20,144 nucleotides of DNA from positions 1 through 20,144 of IMG/VR virus record IMGVR_UViG_3300032271_002374. The stretch is one strand, 5' to 3'. This DNA is from a virus. The notes under the pieces were generated by a model that was not told where the DNA came from, ran no database searches, and saw only the letters and a list, made by a program, of their open reading frames with translations. The position numbers were made by a program, and so were the translations under genes. Positions 1 through 6,258 of the stretch are shown piece by piece (position 1 is the stretch's first letter; each line of letters opens with the position of its first letter).

Positions 1-792
1 GTATATATTGCGGCCCAGTTGTCTGGGACGCCCGGCGGGACCGGCACATACCAGACCACCGCTTCCATCTCGTCAAACACGGGCTCCCAGACATTTACGG
101 CCGCACCGATCGACGCCACGTCGGGCGCTATGTCGTTCGCGGGTGTGGCCGATCAGCCCGGCATCCTCGTCTCTGAGCGGACGCCCAAAGGCGGTGTTCA
201 CGTCATCGTCAGCCAGACCAACGACACGGTCAATGGCAACTACAAGGGCATCTTGGGCAAGCCCGCGCTGCAGGCTTACATCACTGCCAATCGCGGCCAC
301 TCGTTCTACATCTCGCAGTGGGCGCGCTGGACGCGTTCAGCGACCGTAACTTCTACGCAAGCACCAATTCGAGGCGGGATCGGCACCGGCGGCACGAACT
401 ACGTTACACAGCTTCTGCAAGCAATGAACACTGGCACAATGCAGTCTGCACCAACCCCGCTGGGCTCCTTCTACGATCCACCCGTCCCGACATTGGGTGT
501 CACCGGCAACAGTTTCCGGGCAGACGGCGCGATCGGACCAGGCCCGGGAGCAGTCACCTCCCTTCTGGGCATTGCGCTCAATTTGTGGGGCTTGGGTGGT
601 TCCTACTCCAATGCCGCCACCTACGGGAACAAGTCGGGCAGCTACATCGCATACCGGTCCTACATCGAAGACCTGACGATCTCCGGGCGGACGTTCGCAC
701 AGGTGCAGGCAGCCGATTACGCACTTTACCAGGCCGCGTTCGGTGCTGGGGGGCGCTACGCCGGAGACACCTGGACGGCGCCGGCGATTTGA
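1..792 (+). CDS. Tail-fibre-like structural protein, 5'-truncated by window edge
   Basis: The reading frame is open from the first base, so the gene begins outside the window; an internal TTG at base 19 is not a believable start. About 263 residues are visible. The chain is rich in Gly, Ser, Thr, Ala and aromatic residues, with no membrane segment and no enzyme motif. Near the left edge it has a GTPGGTGTY segment of the type found in phage fibre and adhesin proteins. The C-terminal half contains repeated Gly/Tyr/Ser stretches. Its place just before the lysis cassette and tail genes of a P2-like phage suggests a tail fibre or another baseplate-attached structural protein. The family was not identified, and the function is inferred from composition and position only. 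It ends in TGA, two bases before a small membrane-protein gene. Confidence 0.55.
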   Translation, partial: VYIAAQLSGTPGGTGTYQTTASISSNTGSQTFTAAPIDATSGAMSFAGVADQPGILVSERTPKGGVHVIVSQTNDTVNGNYKGILGKPALQAYITANRGHSFYISQWARWTRSATVTSTQAPIRGGIGTGGTNYVTQLLQAMNTGTMQSAPTPLGSFYDPPVPTLGVTGNSFRADGAIGPGPGAVTSLLGIALNLWGLGGSYSNAATYGNKSGSYIAYRSYIEDLTISGRTFAQVQAADYALYQAAFGAGGRYAGDTWTAPAI

Positions 793-793
793 T

Positions 794-985
794 ATGTGGG
801 CAACATTCGGGATGGCGGTCGCATGGGTTGCTGCCCTGTTGTGGACGGGCTGGACCACGCTGTGCGCCATTGCGTTGCGTCCCGATGACCAAGCCAGCGC
901 TTTGGAGCGCCTGTCGCGGCTATGGCCGTTGACGGGCGCTCTGCCTTTGGCCGGGCTGAGCTACGCTCTGGCCTGGACGACATAA
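794..985 (+). CDS. Small membrane protein, 63 aa
   Basis: The ATG lies one base after the stop of the fibre-like gene, so the two are probably translated from one message. An upstream in-frame start at 743 would overlap the fibre gene by 50 bases and is less likely. The protein has two hydrophobic stretches, at about residues 5-26 and 46-60, separated by a charged loop containing ALRPDDQASALERL. It is probably a two-pass inner-membrane protein. Small membrane proteins next to phage lysis genes are often holins or antiholins, but no family signature is visible, so the role is unknown. A convergent minus-strand gene ends two bases past its stop codon. Confidence 0.5.
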   Translation: MWATFGMAVAWVAALLWTGWTTLCAIALRPDDQASALERLSRLWPLTGALPLAGLSYALAWTT

Positions 986-986
986 A

Positions 987-1154
987 TCAGTCGTTGTCGA
1001 ATGCGCTGTCGCGTAGCGACACGTCGTCTCCGCATTCAGCAAGGATCCTGCGCTCCAACTGCGTGATTTGCAGCATGTTCATGCCGTCGACAGGCCAGCG
1101 CATAACCTCCTGACCGGTTCGTTCGTCGAGCAGATACAGATAGCGATCAGGCAT
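987..1154 (-). CDS. Small unknown protein on the opposite strand, 55 aa
   Basis: This 55-codon frame runs against the late genes. It starts at an ATG (1154 to 1152), preceded on the minus strand by GAGAAGGGACGAAA, a good ribosome binding site. It begins MPDRYLYLLDERTGQEV, contains a WPVDGMNMLQITQLERRI stretch, and ends in a Ser/Asp-rich tail, so it looks like a soluble, acidic small protein. No family was recognised. It fills most of what would otherwise be a 325-base gap between the upstream membrane-protein gene and the holin-like gene, and ends tail to tail with the former. Support comes from the Shine-Dalgarno sequence, plausible amino-acid composition, and a snug fit in the gap. A gene transcribed against the late operon could be a lysogen-expressed extra gene or an antisense regulator. 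Confidence 0.55.
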   Translation of the reverse strand: MPDRYLYLLDERTGQEVMRWPVDGMNMLQITQLERRILAECGDDVSLRDSAFDND

Positions 1155-1310
1155 TTTCGTCCCTTCTCATCGACAGGTCGGACCTCGACCAATCCATTTC
1201 AAGTCAGAAGGTAAGCGCCCGCTTTACCCGACCCGCCTGACCACTCGCGCGCGCGACCACGCTACCACGGTCTGACGATGCGCCCCCTCGCAAGCCAGTC
1301 AGGACCGCCA

Positions 1311-1505
1311 GTGAAACCCTCGTTCGACAACCTGCCCGACGGCCTGAAGCACGCGCTCGACGCCACCTCCATCGTCGCCTTGCTCGGGAGCCTGATCAGC
1401 GTGCTGCCTGCCATCGCCTCAGTGCTCACCATCGCCTGGACCATGATCCGGATCTATGAGACGCCCACGGTTCAGGCGCTCCTCCATCGAAAGGAGCGGC
1501 CATGA
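1311..1505 (+). CDS. Holin-like small membrane protein
   Basis: This is a 64-residue protein with one long hydrophobic region at about residues 18-47, followed by RIYETPTVQALL and a basic tail (HRKERP). It is probably the holin, which would make inner-membrane holes that let the downstream endolysin reach the cell wall. The GTG at 1311 was chosen because AGGA lies six bases upstream; an ATG at 1278 adds 11 residues but has no ribosome binding site. The gene overlaps the endolysin through ATGA, which is typical of coupled lysis genes. The holin call rests on size, membrane segment and position rather than a distinct motif. The 156 bases upstream, between this gene and the divergent small gene, hold no gene that I can see and may carry promoters. 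Confidence 0.6.
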   Translation: MKPSFDNLPDGLKHALDATSIVALLGSLISVLPAIASVLTIAWTMIRIYETPTVQALLHRKERP

Positions 1506-2182
1506 CTCCCATCGATTTGCAGCGCCTAGTCGGCGCCAAGCCCGACGGCGTTTGGATGTTGAAATCCAAGGCCTCGCTGCTCGCCCACTTCGCCAACCGC
1601 AAGGCGCCGGCCATCAGCAGCGCCGACATCACCAAGGTCGCCCAGCGCCTAGGCTGCTCATATCGCCAGCTGGAGGCGGTGCGCACCGTCGAATCCGCCG
1701 GGCGTGGCTTCGACGCCGACGGTCGTCCGAAGATCCTGTTCGAGCGCCACAAGTTCCATCGCTACACCGGAGGCCGGTTCTCGCCGGCACGCTTCAGCAT
1801 GTCCGCCGCGGGCGGATACACGATCGATGCGGACGGCAACGGCATCAACGACAGCTGGGACAAGCTGTCCGATGCCATCGCCACCGGCGAGGTCGACGCC
1901 GCCTTCATGTCTACCAGCTGGGGCGCCTTTCAGGTGATGGGCGAGTGGTGGGATGAACTGGGCTATGACAGCCCGTTCGCGATGGCCGCCAGCTGCATTG
2001 CCAGTGAAGCGGCACATCTCGAAATCCTCGCCCGGTATATCGAGTACCATCGGCTCATGCCGGCACTGGCCGCCATCACCAGCAACCCGGTGACCTGCCG
2101 CCCGTTCGCTGCCGCCTACAACGGCCCGGGCTATCGGGCGAACCGCTATGACGAGAAGCTCGCGGAAAGGATGGCGGCATGA
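1502..2182 (+). CDS. Endolysin, N-acetylmuramidase (DUF3380 family)
   Basis: The 226-residue protein matches the muramidase endolysin family (Pfam PF11860), which cleaves the glycan strand of peptidoglycan at host lysis. The family pattern is clear: a helical N-terminal part with ITKVAQRLGCSYRQLEAV, then VESAGRGFD with probable catalytic Glu64, then GRPKILFERHKFHR (about residues 74-87), STSWGAFQVMG, and a C-terminal AAYNGPGY near residue 205. The start ATG overlaps the stop of the holin-like gene and is preceded by AAAGGAG. No signal peptide or membrane segment is visible at the N-terminus, so export should depend on a holin. The stop overlaps the start of the next gene through ATGA. Length is normal for the single-domain form. 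Confidence 0.92.
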   Translation: MTPIDLQRLVGAKPDGVWMLKSKASLLAHFANRKAPAISSADITKVAQRLGCSYRQLEAVRTVESAGRGFDADGRPKILFERHKFHRYTGGRFSPARFSMSAAGGYTIDADGNGINDSWDKLSDAIATGEVDAAFMSTSWGAFQVMGEWWDELGYDSPFAMAASCIASEAAHLEILARYIEYHRLMPALAAITSNPVTCRPFAAAYNGPGYRANRYDEKLAERMAA

Positions 2183-2436
2183 ACCGGCAGATCCTGTCGC
2201 AGTTGCGCGCCCTCCATCGCTACTGGAGCGTTCGCCTGTCGGTGCTCGCTGGCCTGCTGGCCGGTTGGATCATGAGCGACCCGAGCATCCTGCCGCGCCT
2301 GGTACATGTGGTTCCACCGGAATGGCGCCCTTTCGTCGCGCTGGCGGTTGGCTTCGCAACCTACGCCCTGCCAACCGCCGCGCGTGCACTCCCTCAGACC
2401 AAGCTTGGTGCCGATGATTGGAGTACAGTCGAATGA
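2179..2436 (+). CDS. Small two-pass membrane protein of the lysis cassette
   Basis: The 85-residue protein has hydrophobic stretches at about residues 18-34 (VRLSVLAGLLAGWIM) and 49-67 (WRPFVALAVGFATYALP). Together they suggest a two-pass inner-membrane protein with a charged C-terminal tail. It sits between the endolysin and the spanins and overlaps both neighbours by ATGA, so it is co-translated with the lysis genes. Candidate roles are a second holin or an antiholin partner of the 1311-1505 product. It resembles small holin-class proteins of alphaproteobacterial prophages in size and layout, but no diagnostic motif was found. Membership in the cassette is well supported; the exact role is not. 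Confidence 0.6.
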   Translation: MNRQILSQLRALHRYWSVRLSVLAGLLAGWIMSDPSILPRLVHVVPPEWRPFVALAVGFATYALPTAARALPQTKLGADDWSTVE

Positions 2437-2978
2437 TCGGGCGCGCATGGGCATTCGTCACGGCACACCCTGCCGCCATCATCGCGAGCATCTGGATACT
2501 CGCGCTTGTTGTGCTCTCGGGCACGCTATTCGTCGACCGCGCCGCCCTGCGCGGCCAGCTCGCCGTCGCGCAGGCAGACTTGGCTCTGGCCAAGGCTGCT
2601 CAAGCGCCAGCCCGTGCCGCCCAAGTGGCGGTGAACCATCATCCGGCCGTCGTTTCGGCCACCATTGCGGAGATGTCCGATGCGCAAGCCTCAGCCTACT
2701 ATGAGCGCGGGCGTGCTGCTGGCGCTGCCTATGCTGCTGCTAACCGGGTGTGCACCAGCCCTGCGGATCAGCCCGGAAACGCCGATCTGTCCGGAGCCGA
2801 TTACCCTACCCCGTTCGATGACCGATCCGGTGACGCTGCCGACATGGTTGCCCTTTCCCGCGCCGACTTCGACCTCCTTACCGGCAACAGCGCCCGGCTC
2901 GCTCAGGTGCACCAAGATGCAGACGCGCTAATCTCGGCAGGTATCGCCATTGCACCGTCCGGGGCGACGCCCCGGTGA
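2433..2978 (+). CDS. Inner-membrane spanin (Rz-like)
   Basis: The 181-residue protein has one N-terminal membrane anchor at about residues 12-34 (PAAIIASIWILALVVLSGTL), followed by an Ala/Gln-rich helical, coiled-coil-like stretch (about 38-70) and a less ordered periplasmic tail. This is the i-spanin layout: the protein spans the periplasm with the outer-membrane lipoprotein partner and fuses the two membranes at the last step of lysis. The ATG at 2433 was chosen because it overlaps the previous stop as ATGA; an ATG at 2418 would add five residues. The Rz1-like gene is nested inside it in another frame, which is the strongest evidence for this identity. Its stop overlaps the GTG of the spike gene. 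Confidence 0.75.
   Translation: MIGRAWAFVTAHPAAIIASIWILALVVLSGTLFVDRAALRGQLAVAQADLALAKAAQAPARAAQVAVNHHPAVVSATIAEMSDAQASAYYERGRAAGAAYAAANRVCTSPADQPGNADLSGADYPTPFDDRSGDAADMVALSRADFDLLTGNSARLAQVHQDADALISAGIAIAPSGATPR
2680..2931 (+). CDS. Outer-membrane spanin lipoprotein (Rz1-like), nested
   Basis: This frame lies wholly inside the i-spanin gene. It starts at the ATG at 2680, with GGAG seven bases upstream. The 83-residue product begins with a basic tip, a hydrophobic stretch (AGVLLALPMLLLTGC) and a lipobox LLTGC with the acylated Cys near residue 23, so it should be an outer-membrane lipoprotein. The rest is strongly proline-rich (PICPEPITLPRSMTDPVTLP), as expected of Rz1. Nested Rz1 in Rz is known from lambda and P2 (LysB/LysC). 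The product would join the i-spanin across the periplasm. An in-frame TTG at 2665 is a weaker start. The lipobox, proline content and nesting together make this call firm. Confidence 0.82.
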   Translation: MRKPQPTMSAGVLLALPMLLLTGCAPALRISPETPICPEPITLPRSMTDPVTLPTWLPFPAPTSTSLPATAPGSLRCTKMQTR

Positions 2979-3508
2979 TCGAAGACGAGGACATCCCGGC
3001 CGACCTTTCGACCCTGATCCGCCTCGGCACCGTCGTATCGGTCACGCTCTCACCGCCCCGGTGTGTCGTGCGCTACGGCGATCCCGACGCGGATGAGGAC
3101 TGCGAGACGCCCCCCATCCGCTGGGCCGCAGGGCGCGCGGGAAAGACCAAGACCTGGTCGCCGCCAAGCGAAGGCGAAGAGGTGGTCCTCCTGTGCCCGG
3201 ACGGTCAGATCGGCAACGCCGTCGCAATCCTCGGCCTGCCCAACGACACTGCACCCCCACCCGGGCACACGCTCGCAGAGCTGACCGAATACGGCGACGG
3301 TGCCCGGATCGGCTATGACCCCGAAAGCCACGCCCTTACCGCGATCCTGCCCGCCGGCGCCACCGCCGCGATCGACGCACCCGGCGGCATCACGATCCGC
3401 GGTGATGTGACGATCGAAGGAAAGCTCACAGCCAGCGACGATGTGATCGGTGGCGGGAAAAGCCTCAAGGGGCACGCCCACCCCGGGAATGGTCAGCCGC
3501 CCGCCTGA
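2975..3508 (+). CDS. V: Baseplate assembly protein V, tail spike
   Basis: The 177-residue protein is the P2 gpV type: an N-terminal OB-like domain (about residues 14-90) with RLGTVVSVTLSPPRCVVRYG and EGEEVVLLCPDG, followed by a beta-helical spike region with Gly/Ile/Asp repeats (GGITIRGDVTIEGKLTASDD). The C-terminal tip carries His167-Ala-His169 in GHAHPGN. In gpV spikes, paired histidines of this HxH type bind iron at the sharpened tip that pierces the outer membrane. It starts with GTG overlapping the spanin stop (GTGA). It is the first gene of the visible tail module and is followed by a 71-base gap and the W gene, as in P2. Confidence 0.9.
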   Translation: MIEDEDIPADLSTLIRLGTVVSVTLSPPRCVVRYGDPDADEDCETPPIRWAAGRAGKTKTWSPPSEGEEVVLLCPDGQIGNAVAILGLPNDTAPPPGHTLAELTEYGDGARIGYDPESHALTAILPAGATAAIDAPGGITIRGDVTIEGKLTASDDVIGGGKSLKGHAHPGNGQPPA

Positions 3509-3534
3509 TATCTCCGTAGCGCCGCCCTTTACCA

Positions 3535-3568
3535 GCGCCCCGCCTCGCCTGCGCGCGAAGCGGGGCGC
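3535..3568 (+). other. GC-rich hairpin between V and W
   Basis: GCGCCCCGC (3535-3543) pairs perfectly with GCGGGGCGC (3560-3568) across a 16-base loop. It lies in the 71-base non-coding gap before the W start at 3580 and has no following T-run, so it is not a classic intrinsic terminator. It may act in RNA processing, message stability or control of W translation. The pairing is seen directly; any function is inference. Confidence 0.4.
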
Positions 3569-3579
3569 ATGGCATTGGC

Positions 3580-3939
3580 ATGAACGGAATGGACGCCACC
3601 ACCGGAAAACCCCTCTCAGGAACTGCGCACCTTGCGCAGCGGATTGGCGACATCCTGAGCACCCCGATCGGCACACGCATCATGCTGCGCGACTATGGCT
3701 CCCTGTGGCGCGAGCTGATCGACCAGCCCACCAATGCCGCGACCGCCCACCTTCTTCGCGCGGCGACGGCCCTGGCTATCCAGACCTGGGAGACGGAGTT
3801 TACCGTCACCAAGGTCACGCTTTCCGGCGCGCCGGCCGAGGGCAACCTCGCGGCCAACATTACCGGCAGATCCACCGAGGCAGGCCTCGCGAACAGCCTG
3901 ATCACCCTCACCATCCCGCTCCCCACGTTCTCGCGCTGA
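3580..3939 (+). CDS. W: Baseplate protein W (gp25/IraD-like wedge protein)
   Basis: The 119-residue protein has the conserved core of the gp25-like baseplate wedge family: HLAQRIGDILSTPIGTRIM, then RDYGSLWRELIDQP, then a beta-rich C-terminus ending in LITLTIPLP. P2 gpW belongs to this family. It helps form the inner baseplate around the spike and triggers sheath contraction. The ATG at 3580 gives a normal length; an ATG three codons later is possible, and no strong ribosome binding site marks either. In P2 the J and I genes follow W, but here the next gene, 13 bases on, is the tail sheath. Confidence 0.88.
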   Translation: MNGMDATTGKPLSGTAHLAQRIGDILSTPIGTRIMLRDYGSLWRELIDQPTNAATAHLLRAATALAIQTWETEFTVTKVTLSGAPAEGNLAANITGRSTEAGLANSLITLTIPLPTFSR

Positions 3940-3952
3940 AGGACAGCAGGCC

Positions 3953-5116
3953 ATGACTCACGGCATCACCCTCACCGAATCCACTGCCGGTACCCGCACG
4001 ATCAGCACGCGATCGAGCGCGGTGATCGGCCTTATCGGCACCTCCATCGCCGTCGCACCCGAAAGCCAGGCGACGATCGACGCCGCCTTCCCGCTCAACA
4101 CGCCCGTGCCGTTCACCTCGGCCGCAGTCGCTGCGGGCTTGGCGGGCAGCGGCGGCACCCTCAAGGCCGCGCTCGATGCCATCGACGACATCGTCACCCC
4201 GCGCATCGTGATCGTGCGCGTTGCCGTCGGCCAGGATGCGGATGCGCAGGACACCGCCGTGATCGGCGCCACCGACGGCGCCAGCTACACCGGCATGCAG
4301 GCGCTGCTAAAGGCCGAAGCCCTTACCGGTCACCGCCCGCGCATCATCGGCGCGCCCGGCCTCGACACCCAGGTGGTGACGACGAAGCTGGCGATCCTTG
4401 CCAAGAAGCTGCGTGGCATGGCCTATGCCCGCGCGATCGGCGACACCAACGCCGCGGCGCGCGCTTACCGCGAGGAATTCGGTGCGCGCGAGCTGATGCT
4501 GATCTGGCCCAATACCTCGGCCACGGTGGTTGGCGATGCCGTCGCCCGCGCGCTCGGCATGCGCGCCTACATCGATGAGGCCATCGGGTGGCACAAGACG
4601 ATCTCCAACATCACCGTGCCCGGGATTTCGGCCCTCACCCACGACGTCCACTACGACCTGCTCGACAACGACACCGATGCCGGCCTCCTCAACGATGCCG
4701 ACATCACCACCATCATCCGCACCCCGGCGGGCTATCGCTTCTGGGGCAATCGCTCCTGCGCTGGCGACGATCAGACCCAGTATGTGTTCGAGAGCGCGGT
4801 CCGCACGCTCTACGCGCTGCAGGACATCATCGCGGATTCGTTCTCGCCATTCTTCGATCAGCCCATGACCGTCGGCTTGGTCAAGGACACGCTGGAAACC
4901 GTCAACGCCCAGTTCCGCAAGCTCACCACCAAGGGCTGGGTCATGGGTGCGCGGGCGTTCTTCGACGCCGACGACAACACCTCCGGCGAGCTGGCCGCCG
5001 GTCGCCCCAACTTCCGCATCCAGTTCACCCCCTGCGCTCCGATGGAAAACCCGCAGGTCAACCTCGTGATCACCGACGTTTACTACTCCGGCTTCGCCGA
5101 GAGCGTCACCGGCTGA
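3953..5116 (+). CDS. FI: Contractile tail sheath protein (gpFI)
   Basis: The 387-residue product is a P2 gpFI-type sheath subunit. It polymerises around the tail tube and contracts to drive the tube through the cell envelope. Family landmarks include the N-terminal HGITLTESTAGTRTISTR, the strand AVIGLIGTS, a central domain with EFGARELMLIWPN (about residues 175-187), the YRFWGNRSCAGDD segment (about 261-273), and a C-terminus with VNLVITDVYYSGFAE. Length is that of P2 FI (396 residues). AAGGA lies upstream of the ATG. The gene is followed by the tube gene after a 38-base gap that contains a strong ribosome binding site, matching the paired high expression of sheath and tube. Confidence 0.95.
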   Translation: MTHGITLTESTAGTRTISTRSSAVIGLIGTSIAVAPESQATIDAAFPLNTPVPFTSAAVAAGLAGSGGTLKAALDAIDDIVTPRIVIVRVAVGQDADAQDTAVIGATDGASYTGMQALLKAEALTGHRPRIIGAPGLDTQVVTTKLAILAKKLRGMAYARAIGDTNAAARAYREEFGARELMLIWPNTSATVVGDAVARALGMRAYIDEAIGWHKTISNITVPGISALTHDVHYDLLDNDTDAGLLNDADITTIIRTPAGYRFWGNRSCAGDDQTQYVFESAVRTLYALQDIIADSFSPFFDQPMTVGLVKDTLETVNAQFRKLTTKGWVMGARAFFDADDNTSGELAAGRPNFRIQFTPCAPMENPQVNLVITDVYYSGFAESVTG

Positions 5117-5154
5117 TCGCGCCCCTTCCCCGCATCGCCTGAAAGGAGACGGCC

Positions 5155-5664
5155 ATGGGCCTCCCGCGCAAGCTCAAGAACATTAACGCCTACGGCGCAA
5201 ACACCAGCTACCTCGGCACGATCGGCGAATTCGAAGAGCCGAAGCTGGCCATTGCCACCGACGACTGGCGCGGCGGCGGCATGATCGGCTCGGTCAAGGT
5301 CGACAAGGGCCTCGAGGCGATGGAAGCCAGCGTCACGATGGGCGGCCACACCGCCGAACTCATCCGTACGTTCGGCACCACCGACGTTGCCGGCACCCCG
5401 CTGCGCCTCGTCGGCGCCTACCAGGCCGACGACGGCAGCGCCGCCCAAGCGGTCGAGATCTTCCTCGGCGGTCGCTTCACCGAAATCGACTTGGGCAAGA
5501 GCAAGGCCGGCGACGACACCGAGCACAAGTACAAGCTGCCGGTCGCCTACTACCGCCGCGTCGTCGACGGGGTCGAGGAGATCGAGATCGACATGGTGGC
5601 GGGCGTCTTCCGCGTCGGCGGCATCGACCGCTACGCCGAGATCATGGCGATCCTCACCAGCTGA
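5155..5664 (+). CDS. FII: Major tail tube protein (gpFII)
   Basis: The 169-residue protein is the inner tail tube subunit of P2-like phages, which stacks as hexameric rings inside the sheath. It begins MGLPRKLKNINAYGAN, near-diagnostic for the family, and shows GEFEEPKLAIATDDWRGGGM and VDGVEEIEIDMVAGVFRVGG in a beta-sandwich pattern. A strong AAAGGAG precedes the ATG. Length matches P2 FII (172 residues). It follows the sheath gene directly and is followed by a 107-base gap holding a strong hairpin, so its transcript may end or be processed there. Confidence 0.95.
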   Translation: MGLPRKLKNINAYGANTSYLGTIGEFEEPKLAIATDDWRGGGMIGSVKVDKGLEAMEASVTMGGHTAELIRTFGTTDVAGTPLRLVGAYQADDGSAAQAVEIFLGGRFTEIDLGKSKAGDDTEHKYKLPVAYYRRVVDGVEEIEIDMVAGVFRVGGIDRYAEIMAILTS

Positions 5665-5711
5665 TCCACAGATCCGCCGGCCGGTCCTGTTGCGGGGCGC
5701 CGGTCTGCGGT

Positions 5712-5741
5712 GGCCGGGGGCGCGAATGTGCGTCCCCGGTC
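5712..5741 (+). other. Strong hairpin between tail tube and chaperone genes
   Basis: Bases 5712-5723 pair with 5730-5741 as a 12-base-pair stem (two G-T pairs) around a six-base loop GAATGT. It lies inside the 107-base gap (5665-5771) between the abundant tube protein and the scarce chaperone. The stretch after it is C-rich, not a T-run, so a classic terminator is doubtful. It could be an attenuator, an RNA-processing site or a 3'-end protector that keeps sheath and tube messages in excess. The pairing is read from the sequence; the role is inference. Confidence 0.5.
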
Positions 5742-5771
5742 TTCCCGCCCCGCCGCACAGGAGCCCCGCAG

Positions 5772-6125
5772 ATGGCCGACAATACGACCCCACCTCCGGC
5801 ACCCGGCGCCCCGCAGATGGAAGCCCTCACCCTCGGTGAGCCGATCAAGCGTGGCGAACAACTGCTCGACACCATCCACGTCCGCAAACCCAAGAGCGGC
5901 GAGTTGCGCGGCCTGTCGCTGCAGGACCTGCTGCGGGCCGACATCACCTCGCTGCTGCAACTCGTGCCGCGCGTCACCGTCCCCCCGCTTACCGCGGTCG
6001 AGGCGGACAATCTCGCACCCGATGACCTGGCCCAGTTCGGGGGCATCATCCGCGATTTTTTTATGACGGCTTCGGAGAGGAAGATGCTGATGGCGGTGCT
6101 CGAGGAATACGCCCCGAAGACCTGA
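5772..6125 (+). CDS. E: Tail assembly chaperone E
   Basis: The 117-residue protein belongs to the P2 gpE type of tail assembly proteins, which help wrap or load the tape measure during tail building and are not in the finished virion. Typical features are LGEPIKRGEQLLDTIHVRKP (residues 21-40), GELRGLSLQDLLRADITSLL, and LAPDDLAQFGGIIRDFF. The N-terminus is a Pro-rich extension that makes it longer than P2 E (91 residues). Codons 96-97 are TTT TTT within a run of seven T, a -1 slippery site that makes the longer E+E' form. CCGCAG precedes the ATG, so the ribosome binding site is weak. It ends TGATG, overlapping the E' start. Confidence 0.88.
   Translation: MADNTTPPPAPGAPQMEALTLGEPIKRGEQLLDTIHVRKPKSGELRGLSLQDLLRADITSLLQLVPRVTVPPLTAVEADNLAPDDLAQFGGIIRDFFMTASERKMLMAVLEEYAPKT
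6056..6119 (+). promoter_or_regulatory. Programmed -1 frameshift site joining E and E'
   Basis: The heptamer T TTT TTT (6056-6062) is in the correct register of gene E, with zero-frame codons TTT (6057-6059) and TTT (6060-6062). A -1 slip leads to TAT GAC GGC and stays open to the TGA at 6254-6256, giving a fusion of about 161 residues encoded by 5772-6256. Seven bases after the heptamer, CTTCGG (6070-6075) pairs with CCGAAG (6114-6119), and GGCG (6092-6095) with CGCC (6110-6113), so an RNA structure may stimulate the slip. P2 uses T TTT TTG at the equivalent place. The frames and pairings are seen directly; frameshifting in vivo is inferred. Confidence 0.85.
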
Positions 6126-6256
6126 TGGCCGACATCGCGGCCGTATTCCACTGGCCGCCCGCCGTGCTCGAAAGCATGGACATTGCTGAATTGGCCCGGT
6201 GGCGCGCCCTTGCCGTGGACCGCTGGAATAAGATGCAGGGCGCGCCGGAGACCTGA
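6125..6256 (+). CDS. E': GpE'-type tail protein, -1 frame part of E+E'
   Basis: Read alone from the ATG at 6125 this gives 43 residues: MADIAAVFHWPPAVLESMDI, then AELARWRALAVDRWNKMQG. It matches the short GpE family of P2-like phages (Pfam Phage_P2_GpE), with the conserved FHWPP. In P2 this segment is made as the C-terminal part of a frameshifted E+E' protein. Here the frame continues upstream without a stop to the slippery site at 6056-6062, so the fusion is the likely product, with E' supplying a tape-measure-binding end. The E stop and this ATG overlap as TGATG, so some independent translation cannot be excluded. It ends two bases before the tape measure GTG. Confidence 0.88.
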   Translation: MADIAAVFHWPPAVLESMDIAELARWRALAVDRWNKMQGAPET

Positions 6257-6258
6257 TC

